The notes below the pieces were generated by a model. The model did not search any database, was not told the DNA's origin, and saw only the letters and a list, made by a program, of their open reading frames with translations. A stretch of DNA of 16,822 bases from Desulfobulbaceae bacterium. GTDB taxonomy: Bacteria > Desulfobacterota > Desulfobulbia > Desulfobulbales > Desulfocapsaceae. The stretch is taken from positions 1 through 16,822 of the forward strand of contig JAUVON010000023.1 in the NCBI GenBank assembly GCA_030599175.1. Reading direction: 5' to 3'. Made by a program: the position numbers and the translations under genes. Positions 6,417 through 13,311 of the stretch are shown here, one piece after another. How positions within the stretch are numbered: the stretch's first letter is position 1; the number at the start of each line of letters is the position of its first letter.

Positions 6417-7124
6417 ATGAATTTCGATATCCCGCTTATTCACGGTACACTCATTAAAAGATACAAAAGATTTCTAGCAGATGTCAAGCTGGATAACAAC
6501 GAGATCATCACCGCCCACTGCCCAAATACCGGCACAATGCTCTCCTGTTCGACTCCAGGCAGCGCTGTTTGCCTTTCCACCTCCGACAACCCCAAACGGA
6601 AGTATCCACACACCCTGGAGATGGTGCAGGACAACGACACCTGGGTTGGCGTCAACACCTCAAGAACAAATAAACTGGTAATTGAAGCAATAGAAAAGGG
6701 CCGGATCCTTGAGTTTTCAGAGCCAGACAGAATCAAAGCCGAGGTAAAAACATCCCCGGAGAGTCGTCTCGACCTCCTTGTCACGCAGGGCGGGCAGGAC
6801 ACTTATGTGGAAATAAAGAACTGTTCCCTGGCAATTGATGGTTGTGCTATGTTCCCTGATGCGGTTACGGTCAGAGGAACCAAACATCTCAATGAGCTGA
6901 TCAGATTGAAAAAGAAAGGCTTCGGCAGCTGTATATTTTTCCTTGTCCAGAGAATGGATGCCGACAGATTTGCCCCGGCCGCCCATATTGATAAGGTCTA
7001 CGCCAAAACAATCGAACAGGCAGCAAAGGCGGGAGTCCTGGTTCTCGTTTATCAGGCTGAAGTCAGCCCGACAGGAATACAGGTGGTGCGATCTTTACCG
7101 TATACAATCGAGCACCCTTGTTAG
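6417..7124 (+). CDS. sfsA: SfsA family DNA/RNA-binding protein (sugar fermentation stimulation homologue)
   Basis: A 235-residue protein of normal SfsA length. Recognisable blocks are the N-terminal LIKRYKRFLADVKL, HCPNTGTM near 34-41, WVGVNTSRTNKLV near 76-88, and the C-terminal core SRLDLLV...TYVEIKNCSL...AMFPDAVTVRGTKHLNEL. The D119, E132-x-K134 arrangement matches the PD-(D/E)xK nuclease-like fold reported for SfsA. The family binds nucleic acid, and E. coli SfsA was named for an effect on maltose metabolism; the molecular role is not settled. The ATG at 6417 has no recognisable Shine-Dalgarno sequence and no better start is visible. The gene converges on lepB with only 7 bp between stops and no hairpin terminator. 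Confidence 0.93.
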   Translation: MNFDIPLIHGTLIKRYKRFLADVKLDNNEIITAHCPNTGTMLSCSTPGSAVCLSTSDNPKRKYPHTLEMVQDNDTWVGVNTSRTNKLVIEAIEKGRILEFSEPDRIKAEVKTSPESRLDLLVTQGGQDTYVEIKNCSLAIDGCAMFPDAVTVRGTKHLNELIRLKKKGFGSCIFFLVQRMDADRFAPAAHIDKVYAKTIEQAAKAGVLVLVYQAEVSPTGIQVVRSLPYTIEHPC

Positions 7125-7131
7125 AGATCTT

Positions 7132-7776
7132 TTAATCGATCAAATTAGCTATCCTCCCCCACCGTATTGAGGCAAAACGGTCAAGGGAGAAGAGAGGTTC
7201 TTTAATATCCCAGGACCAGTAAAGTATAAAGGCTTTGCCTAGAATATCTTTTTGATCCACAAAGCCCCAAAACCGGCTGTCATAACTATTATCCCGGTTA
7301 TCGCCCATGACAAAGATGCGATCTTCCGGAACCAGGATCGGACCCAGACTATCCCTTGGACTCGCTTTTGGATCCAGTATTGTATCAGATGCTATGTGTG
7401 CATGGGAATCCTTAATCGCATTTCCGTTAACAAACACCTTTTTATCCCGTATTTCAACAGTATCGCCAGGGGTACCGATGACGCGCTTGATATAGTCAAC
7501 GGAACGATCCTTTGGAAACCGGAAGACAACAACATCTCCCTGGGCAACATCTTTAAAGGGAACCATCAGAGTACCGGTAAATGGAATTTTCAAGCCGTAA
7601 AGAAACTTATTTACCAGCAGGTGATCACCTATCTGCAGTGTCGGCAACATAGACCCGGAGGGTATTTTAAAAGCCTGTATCACGAATGTTCTGATAAACA
7701 GGGCAAGAACAATTGCAATAACTATTGCCTCAAAATACTCTCTGAAAACAGACTTTTTTCTTCCTTCTCTAGTCAA
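7132..7776 (-). CDS. lepB: Signal peptidase I (TTG start)
   Basis: A 214-residue type I signal peptidase that removes signal peptides from exported proteins at the outer face of the inner membrane. One N-terminal transmembrane helix spans about 14-33. It is followed by the catalytic PSGSMLPTL with nucleophile Ser42 and DYIKRVIGTPGD with general base Lys97. The conserved GDNRDNSYDSRFWGFV box comes later. The start codon appears to be TTG (7776-7774), because AGAGGT lies six bases upstream and the next in-frame ATG is Met43, inside the catalytic motif. The usual partner lepA is not upstream; instead there is a 600-bp gene-free region. A distant candidate promoter on the minus strand is TTGTCA (8044-8039), 17 bp, GATGAT (8021-8016). 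Confidence 0.95.
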   Translation of the reverse strand: MTREGRKKSVFREYFEAIVIAIVLALFIRTFVIQAFKIPSGSMLPTLQIGDHLLVNKFLYGLKIPFTGTLMVPFKDVAQGDVVVFRFPKDRSVDYIKRVIGTPGDTVEIRDKKVFVNGNAIKDSHAHIASDTILDPKASPRDSLGPILVPEDRIFVMGDNRDNSYDSRFWGFVDQKDILGKAFILYWSWDIKEPLFSLDRFASIRWGRIANLID

Positions 7777-8083
7777 ACTTTTACCTCTTTTTCTTTATGG
7801 CATCGTAAAAACTCTTCATCCGGAGTCTCGCAGGCTCGTTTACCATCTTTTCTACGCTATAAATGGAGTTTTTTCTTACCACCTTTAATTAAAAATTATC
7901 CTACCGCCATCATGTGTTGCCCCCACTTTTTCGCTTATCCGAAAAATTAGCTGAGTGGCAGAACAATCTGAATTTAATACCCTACCCAAAATCCAACCAG
8001 ACAAAACTACTTGAAATCATCATAAATTACAAGAAAGTTGACAAAACATCTCTTCCCAATGATCTGCCCTTGCCTCCCTGATC

Positions 8084-8128
8084 GTATAAATATTTATACC
8101 CTTCCTTCTGCAGGTATAAATATTTATA
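8084..8128. promoter_or_regulatory. Twin 16-bp perfect palindromes, candidate operator pair
   Basis: GTATAAATATTTATAC occurs at 8084-8099 and again at 8113-8128, each copy a perfect palindrome. They are 29 bp apart centre to centre and separated by 13 bp of unrelated sequence. Identical dyads close together in a divergent intergenic region suggest binding of a dimeric regulator to two sites. They lie about 130 bp upstream of the pilM promoter candidate and about 40 bp upstream of the possible lepB -35. They could instead extrude as AT-rich cruciforms. No regulator gene is next to them. Confidence 0.5.
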
Positions 8129-8258
8129 CACAATATAAGGAACCACTGCCATACGAACCAACAACATATTGTGGTACTCTACCCCAACCAGTAATTTAAG
8201 CACGAGATTAAACTCCCAATGCAATAAACATTTTTCTCTATTTGTCCTTCTCTTTTCC

Positions 8259-8287
8259 TTGACAAAACATTTTATTTGTGAACTAAT
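8259..8287 (+). promoter_or_regulatory. Candidate sigma-70 promoter of the pilM operon
   Basis: A consensus -35 TTGACA (8259-8264) is followed after 17 bp by ACTAAT (8282-8287), which matches four of six -10 positions. Predicted initiation near 8294 would give a leader of roughly 87 nt before the pilM ATG. No sigma-54 -24/-12 element with correct GG-N10-GC spacing was found in the part of this region checked, although pilin promoters often have one. Confidence 0.42.
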
Positions 8288-8380
8288 AGACGATATGTAT
8301 ACGAAAAATCAGTACTTTTACTGTTTTTACTTTTTCTCGAATTTTTAGCGTTTAAACATTAAACACAATCAAAACTTATC

Positions 8381-9439
8381 ATGAGCCTGCCGTTTATTTC
8401 AAAAAATGACCTGGTTGTCGGTGTAGATATCGGGTCTCATGCTGTTAAAGTATGTCAACTTAAACAAACGGGGAGTGGCTACTCCATAGTTGCTCTAGGC
8501 AGTGCCATTCTACCGGAAGGTGCGGTGGATGACGGCACGCTCAACGATCCGGAAATTGTCAGCGAAGTAATTTCAGAACTGTTCACCAATCTGAAGTTAA
8601 AAAATAAAAATGTAGGTTTTTCAATATCGGGATATTCTGTCATTGTTAAAAAGGTAAATCTCGCAGCTATGGCGGACGCTCAGCTCGAAGAACATATCAT
8701 GGAAGAAGCAGAACAATATATTCCTTTTGATATTGAAGATGTGTACCTGGATTTCCAAGATCTCAAAACTAATACCGACGGTGGTGAAAGAACAGATGTA
8801 ATGCTTGTCGCCGCAAAAAAAGAAATTGTAGACGATTATCTTGAGATGATGCAGGGGCTCAACCTCAAACCTGTCATTGTTGACGTGGACGGTTTTGCCC
8901 TGGAAAATACCTACGAATACAACTACCAGAAGACTGAAAATGTAGCTCTAATAGATATCGGTGCATCGAAGATGAACATCAATATCCTGGCAAATGGCAT
9001 TTCTGTTGTAGCCAGAGATATTATTGTCGGCTCCAGGCAATTAACAGAACAGATCCAAAATGCATTCGATATTGAGTTTGAAGAAGCAGAAGGACTGAAG
9101 CTTGGCCATATAGCAGCTGAAGATAAACAGCAGGAAATTGAAAAAATCTTTACCACCACATGCACACAGTGGGTATTGGAAATTAAAAAAGCAATTGATC
9201 TCTACCATGCCAATCATCCCGACCTGCCTCTGACTAAACTGGTTTTAAGCGGCGGCGGTGCAAAAGTCACCGGCCTGCTTGATTTCCTGGAACAGGAAAC
9301 TGAGCTTACGGTTGAACTTTTCAATCCATTTTTAAAGCTCAGCTCAAAAAAGAAAAAAATTGATTCGGATTATCTCAGCAGTATAGCCCCGGAAATGGCC
9401 ATTGCGACAGGAATAGCTTTAAGGTCATCAAACATTTAA
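8381..9439 (+). CDS. pilM: Type IV pilus assembly protein PilM (actin-like ATPase)
   Basis: A 352-residue cytoplasmic actin/FtsA-fold protein. The nucleotide-binding blocks are VVGVDIGSHAVKVCQL (phosphate 1, about 12-27), VALIDIGASKMNINIL (phosphate 2, near 187-202) and LVLSGGGAKVTGLLDFL (adenosine loop, near 288-304). VNLAAMADAQLEEHIMEEAEQYIPFDIEDV is typical of the PilM 1C-like region. In the type IV pilus machine PilM binds the short cytoplasmic tail of PilN (INLLP motif) and links the assembly ATPase to the alignment complex. It opens a colinear operon with pilN 27 bp downstream. The ATG lacks a clear Shine-Dalgarno sequence; the start is fixed by the family N-terminus. Confidence 0.96.
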   Translation: MSLPFISKNDLVVGVDIGSHAVKVCQLKQTGSGYSIVALGSAILPEGAVDDGTLNDPEIVSEVISELFTNLKLKNKNVGFSISGYSVIVKKVNLAAMADAQLEEHIMEEAEQYIPFDIEDVYLDFQDLKTNTDGGERTDVMLVAAKKEIVDDYLEMMQGLNLKPVIVDVDGFALENTYEYNYQKTENVALIDIGASKMNINILANGISVVARDIIVGSRQLTEQIQNAFDIEFEEAEGLKLGHIAAEDKQQEIEKIFTTTCTQWVLEIKKAIDLYHANHPDLPLTKLVLSGGGAKVTGLLDFLEQETELTVELFNPFLKLSSKKKKIDSDYLSSIAPEMAIATGIALRSSNI

Positions 9440-9466
9440 CCATGGAAAATCGTCACAGATTTTATA

Positions 9467-10045
9467 ATGCTTAAAATCAATCTTCTCCCCATCAGGCAGC
9501 TAAAAAAACGGGCAAAAGCAAAGAAGCAGCTCTTCTCCATTCTGTTCCTGTTTTTACTCGTTCTGGCATTACTCGCACTTGTTGGCTTTCTACAGGCACA
9601 AAATATTGACACCCTGGAGAAACGTCTTGCCAGCCTCAATAAGGAAAAAGATTCCTACTCCGCCACTCTTAAACGAATAGATGAGCTGAAAGAAGCAAGA
9701 GCGGAACTTGAGAGAAGAACTGCTGTCATTGATAAATTGAAATCAGATTCGTCTCTTACTGTAAGGGTGATCGACGAGGTTGCAAACAATGTGGACAAAA
9801 AACGCATCTGGCTGCAATCACTGAACCAGCAGGGTTCTTCCCTTAGATTAACAGGTATTGCTCTTGACAATCAGACAGTTGCACAATTTATGGATAAGCT
9901 GAAAGCTTCTCCATTTGTCAACAATGTATCTTTGACAAATTCTTCGCTGAAGGTTGTCTCGGGCAGGAACCTTAAAGCTTTTTCAATCAATTGCTCTGTA
10001 GCACATCCGAAATTACCAGAGACGGAAACAGTAGCCACGAAATAA
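9467..10045 (+). CDS. pilN: Type IV pilus inner-membrane alignment protein PilN
   Basis: A 192-residue bitopic protein. The N-terminus MLKINLLPIR contains the INLLP motif that docks into PilM. A basic stretch (11-20) precedes one transmembrane helix (about 21-43) and a periplasmic coiled coil (about 48-90). The C-terminal half forms the ferredoxin-like periplasmic domain, with LRLTGIALDNQTVAQFMDKL and FVNNVSLTNSSLKV typical of Fimbrial_PilN. It pairs with PilO. The start has no convincing ribosome site and is fixed by the conserved INLLP N-terminus. It is followed by an unusual 156-bp gap containing copy 2 of the dispersed element; in most operons pilN and pilO nearly overlap. Confidence 0.95.
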   Translation: MLKINLLPIRQLKKRAKAKKQLFSILFLFLLVLALLALVGFLQAQNIDTLEKRLASLNKEKDSYSATLKRIDELKEARAELERRTAVIDKLKSDSSLTVRVIDEVANNVDKKRIWLQSLNQQGSSLRLTGIALDNQTVAQFMDKLKASPFVNNVSLTNSSLKVVSGRNLKAFSINCSVAHPKLPETETVATK

Positions 10046-10051
10046 AGCATA

Positions 10052-10180
10052 TAACCCGAATAAATTGGATTTTTAGAATGCTTGGATAAGTGCCATGGAA
10101 GTATATTTAACCATATAATTTTTAACAGACCTTCCTCGATTTCTGGATCTTATTACAGAAGTTCTGGAGTAAGGCACTAA
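10052..10180 (+). repeat. Dispersed ~130-bp intergenic element, copy 2, between pilN and pilO
   Basis: This 129-bp copy matches copy 1 (4784-4914) in length and in block order: TAACCCGA, ATTTTTAGA, GGATAAGTGCC, AACCA, TTATTACAG, and an exact GGAGTAAGGCACTAA at the right end. The left inverted repeat is degenerate (AGTGCC conserved, then ATGGAAG), leaving a 6-bp terminal pair AGTGCC/GGCACT. The left-end hairpin seen in copy 1 is also lost here. It begins 6 bp after the pilN stop and ends 21 bp before the pilO start, occupying nearly the whole spacer in the transcribed sense orientation. Confidence 0.78.
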
Positions 10181-10201
10181 CCTTATCACACCATTGACCG
10201 T

Positions 10202-10819
10202 ATGAAGAAAAGTAACGGAAAACTAACAACCTTTATTGACGAACGATACATCCCCATGCGTTCAAAAATAAAGGTGGCCATCGTGTTTTTGCTTGTAATA
10301 ATTCCTGTGGCTATATTTTACTTTGTCTTCTTTCAGCCAAACGCTGAAAAAACAAAAGGCCTTGAGAGCAAAATAGCTACTGTGCAGAAACAGCTCAGAG
10401 AGGTAAAGGCAAAGGCTGCCAATCTGGCTAGATTTGAAAAGGAACTCGAGATAGCGCAGGCTAATTTCTTTGAGAAGGCAGCTCTTCTCCCCAATGAAAA
10501 AGAAATCCCGCAGCTCCTCAAAGATATTTCGAGCCTTGGCCGCACTGCAGGTCTTGATTTTTTGACCTTCAAACCACTTGCCGACATTCCAAGGGATTTT
10601 TATTCTGAAATACCAATTACAATAAACGTCCGAGGTCCCTATCACAATATGGGCTTCTTTTTTGACCAGGTCAGTAAACTCGAAAGAATTGTAACCGTAT
10701 CAAATGTCAAAATGGGCTCTCCAAAGAAGGAAGCCGGAGAAATGGTTCTTAAATCTGATTGCAGATTGGTTACGTATCGCTTCACGGATAAACCACTCCC
10801 CAAGCCGGAAAAAAAGTGA
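10202..10819 (+). CDS. pilO: Type IV pilus inner-membrane alignment protein PilO
   Basis: A 205-residue bitopic protein. It has a short basic cytoplasmic N-terminus, one transmembrane helix (about 24-44, VAIVFLLVIIPVAIFYFVFF) and a coiled coil (about 50-90). The periplasmic ferredoxin-like domain contains LLKDISSLGRTAGLDFLTFKP and IPITINVRGPYHNMGFFFDQVSKLERIV, a strong PilO pattern. PilO heterodimerises with PilN and binds PilP in the periplasm. The ATG at 10202 has no clear ribosome site; Met19 (10256) is an alternative that also lacks one. The unusual upstream spacer (repeat copy 2) means translation may depend on coupling or on structure in the repeat. The stop is four bases before the pilP ATG. 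Confidence 0.94.
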   Translation: MKKSNGKLTTFIDERYIPMRSKIKVAIVFLLVIIPVAIFYFVFFQPNAEKTKGLESKIATVQKQLREVKAKAANLARFEKELEIAQANFFEKAALLPNEKEIPQLLKDISSLGRTAGLDFLTFKPLADIPRDFYSEIPITINVRGPYHNMGFFFDQVSKLERIVTVSNVKMGSPKKEAGEMVLKSDCRLVTYRFTDKPLPKPEKK

Positions 10820-10823
10820 ACTC

Positions 10824-11369
10824 ATGAGTCGATTTATTTCATCAGATATGCCTAAAACGTCACTTGTGACTAGCAAACAGACATCACTGTTCTGCTGCGC
10901 GGTGTTATTTACCTTTCTGTTACTTACAACATCGAACGCCATTGCTGCCGGTACTGAAACATCATCAGAACCAGCAGAACTTGTAAAAGAAGCAGATTTT
11001 TTTGAATATCAGCTTGAAGACAGAGCCGATCCTTTCGTCCCGTTTATCACGGCAAAGGCAGCAGTCAGCTCGGTTAATATGGATGAAATCATAGAAAAGA
11101 GCATCACTTTAACCGGGATGCAGATTTTTGAGCCGGGTCAGCTCACGCTGGTTGCACTTCTCAAAAGCGGCCAGGAAGACATGGCGATGGTTCAGGATTT
11201 TACCGGAAAGGGTTATATGCTCACTGAAGGGATAAAGATCGGAAGAAGGGGTGTCGTAAAAGACATTACTTCAAAAACTGTGATCATAGAAGAGACTGCA
11301 GAAACTCGGGCAGGGAAAAAGATCATCACTGAAGTTGTGATGTTATTAAAGAAAGAGGGAGAAGAGTAA
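10824..11369 (+). CDS. pilP: Type IV pilus assembly protein PilP
   Basis: A 181-residue periplasmic protein. The ATG at 10824, four bases after the pilO stop, gives a signal-like N-terminus (hydrophobic about 22-35, probable cleavage after A-I-A41). The frame is open further upstream inside pilO, but that would add 40 unrelated residues. YQLEDRADPFVPF near 62-74 matches the conserved start of mature PilP. LTGMQIFEPGQLTLVALLKSG and GYMLTEGIKIGRRGVVKDI form the C-terminal beta domain that contacts the secretin's periplasmic domain. Most PilP proteins are lipoproteins. Here C24 and C25 lie at the start of the hydrophobic core without a lipobox, so a soluble periplasmic protein seems likelier. 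The next gene begins three bases after the stop. Confidence 0.92.
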   Translation: MSRFISSDMPKTSLVTSKQTSLFCCAVLFTFLLLTTSNAIAAGTETSSEPAELVKEADFFEYQLEDRADPFVPFITAKAAVSSVNMDEIIEKSITLTGMQIFEPGQLTLVALLKSGQEDMAMVQDFTGKGYMLTEGIKIGRRGVVKDITSKTVIIEETAETRAGKKIITEVVMLLKKEGEE

Positions 11370-11372
11370 AAA

Positions 11373-13241
11373 ATGCATAAAGAGCCAGCCAAATATTCTG
11401 TGGCCATTTTCTTCGCATTTTGGATTTTGTCCACACTAGTTTTCAGTACAGCGAAGGCCGAAGACAGTGTCACATACCAGATTACCGACATCAAATCCAC
11501 GTTGTCTGATAATGCACTTCACTACACAGTTTCAGGAACCTCTATCCCGGCCTATACAGTTTCGGAGAGGTTCTCGCCATTCCGGACTGTAATAGACATC
11601 GCCGGAGGTAGCTTTGCAGATAATATCTCCCAGCCGGCAAAAGCGATACCGGTAAATGATTTCGCTACACTGTCGTTATCAGAGCTGAAGGATAAAGATC
11701 CCGCAATCCTGCGGTTTGAGTTTACCGTAGCGGAAAGTCACGACTATTCTGTTACAAGAAACGGCCAGAATATTGATATCAAAATCGTGCCTGCAGGAGA
11801 CAAAAAATCCGCCGGCCTGGCTTCAGCCTCACAGAAAAGATCTCTTACTGATTTTCAAATCGCCAAGACTCCGCACACCACCACAGTAATTATTGCATCC
11901 AACTCAGCAATAGAAGATTACACTGTCGATAAGGTTGCCGGCAGTTCTAACCGTCATCCTCGAATGTTTATAGACATAGAAGATGTTGATATCAGCGAAT
12001 TAGTGAGAGAAAAACACATTGGCACCTCTGTTGATAAAATTCGCGTTGCCCCAAAAGGCAGTGGCGCAAGAATTGTTTTCGATTCCAAATCAGATAAACT
12101 TTTCCGCTATACCGTGGCTCCATCGTCTGGCGGCCTCACTGTAGTCATTGATGAGAGTGGCGCAAAAGCTTCAAAACAGAAAAGCAGTGCAAAATCTGAT
12201 GCCACCCTGGATTCTCTGATCGGCTCCTCGGAAGCACAGTCGAAAGCCCAGGCAGCGGGCAAAGGTTCCTCCAGTGCCATAGATGCCAAGGTCGCTTCTT
12301 TAAGTGATAATTTCTCTTTCTCCGGCTATAAAAAGCAGCGAATCAGTGTCGACTTTTATAAAATTGATATCCATAACGTTTTCCGACTCTTCAGGCAAAT
12401 TACTGATTTAAACATTATTGTGGATGAGGGAGTTTCAGGCACTCTGACCCTGGCCCTTACCGATGTACCATGGGATTTTGCTCTCGATATCATCCTCAAT
12501 CTGGCAAATCTAAAAAAAGAGGAGCGATTCAATACCTTAGTGATTTATCCCAAGAAGAAAGAATTCGCCTGGCCCACCAGAGCAGAGGATAACCTTTCGT
12601 TTGAAGCTGATATTGAGGTGATAGAACAGGAATCGTTGATTGTTGAACAGTCGGCAAACCAGCCCAAAGAAATAATGCAGGCCAAAGATTATATGGTAAA
12701 GGCTCAGAATCTTATGAAAAGAGAAGAGTATGAAGACGCTGCTCTCCTTTACAGTAAAGCTTCAGAACTCTGGCCCGATAACCGTGAATTATTAAACAGG
12801 TTGTCCACACTTTACCTGGTACATCTGGGTATGAACGCCAAGGCAGTTCACTATGCTCGTGAAAACTTGAAACTTGATCGTAAAAATAGTCGTGCAGCTC
12901 TCTATGCAGCCATCGGTTCTGCGAATATGCAGAGAATACCCGAAGCTTCAGAATATTTTGCCCAGAGTATCAGCGATTCTCCACCAATGAAAGAAGCTCT
13001 AATCAGTTACGCTGCTTTCAGTGAAAACAACGGACAGAATGAGGCGGCCCTTAAGCTTCTCGACAAGTATCACTCCTCTTACCCGGAAACCGTTGGCACG
13101 ATGATAGCCAAAGCGAGGGTTCTTGATAAGCTCAACCGTAAAGAAGATGCGAAACAACAGTACCTGGCTCTTCTTGGTTCCGGATTTCAATTACGTCCCG
13201 ACCTTAAAAAATATATTACCAGTCGCCTTGCAGTTAAATAA
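11373..13241 (+). CDS. AMIN-AMIN-STN-TPR protein (PilQ N-terminal half fused to TPR repeats)
   Basis: A 622-residue exported protein without a secretin barrel. A signal peptide covers 1-29 (cleavage near AKA/E). AMIN-type beta domains lie at about 34-140 and 157-262, each with the repeated pattern of a V/M-I-D-I strand. A Ser/Lys/Ala linker covers 264-305. An STN (secretin/TonB short N-terminal) domain lies at about 320-378, with ISVDFYKIDIHNVFRLF and GTLTLALTDVPWDFALDIIL, nearly the wording of PilQ. At about residue 400 the PilQ pattern stops. From about 432-605 TPR-like helical repeats follow (EDAALLYSKASELWPDN, KAVHYARENLKLDRKN). AMIN domains bind peptidoglycan in PilQ. The ATG is 3 bp after pilP with GGGAG and AGAAGAG upstream. 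Probably a periplasmic companion of the next gene's secretin. Confidence 0.85.
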   Translation: MHKEPAKYSVAIFFAFWILSTLVFSTAKAEDSVTYQITDIKSTLSDNALHYTVSGTSIPAYTVSERFSPFRTVIDIAGGSFADNISQPAKAIPVNDFATLSLSELKDKDPAILRFEFTVAESHDYSVTRNGQNIDIKIVPAGDKKSAGLASASQKRSLTDFQIAKTPHTTTVIIASNSAIEDYTVDKVAGSSNRHPRMFIDIEDVDISELVREKHIGTSVDKIRVAPKGSGARIVFDSKSDKLFRYTVAPSSGGLTVVIDESGAKASKQKSSAKSDATLDSLIGSSEAQSKAQAAGKGSSSAIDAKVASLSDNFSFSGYKKQRISVDFYKIDIHNVFRLFRQITDLNIIVDEGVSGTLTLALTDVPWDFALDIILNLANLKKEERFNTLVIYPKKKEFAWPTRAEDNLSFEADIEVIEQESLIVEQSANQPKEIMQAKDYMVKAQNLMKREEYEDAALLYSKASELWPDNRELLNRLSTLYLVHLGMNAKAVHYARENLKLDRKNSRAALYAAIGSANMQRIPEASEYFAQSISDSPPMKEALISYAAFSENNGQNEAALKLLDKYHSSYPETVGTMIAKARVLDKLNRKEDAKQQYLALLGSGFQLRPDLKKYITSRLAVK

Positions 13242-13311
13242 TCAGCAATCAGCAATAAATTGATCATCAATAACCTGAGTTTATTTTAAAATTTTTGTCC
13301 AAGAGGTTTTT

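Larger units (their letters stand above)
7777..8380. other. Gene-free divergent region between lepB and pilM
   Basis: About 600 bp with no credible coding sequence. It contains an AT-rich hairpin (TTTTTCG 7927-7933, CGAAAAA 7940-7946), two identical 16-bp palindromes (8084-8128) and a pilM promoter candidate (8259-8287). It also holds a repeated 12-mer TTGACAAAACAT at 8038-8049 and 8259-8270; the second copy includes the pilM -35. The reverse complement of the first copy gives a TTGTCA that could be a lepB -35. The region is noticeably more AT-rich than the flanking genes, as expected for a two-way regulatory region. Confidence 0.7.

Noticed and set aside
7252..7950. Long plus-strand ORF (232 codons) opposite lepB
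   Set aside because: It is antisense to the catalytic core of signal peptidase I, which is certain. The translated sequence has no recognisable domain.
7955..7975. Sigma-54-like TGGCAG...CTG upstream of pilM
   Set aside because: There is no GC at the -12 position ten bases after the GG, and it lies more than 400 bp from pilM.
8027..8224. Minus-strand ORF of 65 codons upstream of pilM
   Set aside because: The repeated YKYLY words are simply translations of the two palindromes. There is no family resemblance and no ribosome site.
10704..10823. Upstream extension of pilP
   Set aside because: It lies wholly inside pilO in another frame and would put 40 unrelated residues before the signal peptide.
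13242..13311. Possible promoter or terminator between the AMIN-TPR gene and the secretin gene
   Set aside because: Only short AT-rich repeats (ATCAGCAATCAGCAAT, ATTGATCATCAAT) with no usable hairpin or -35/-10 pair. The genes are best read as one operon.
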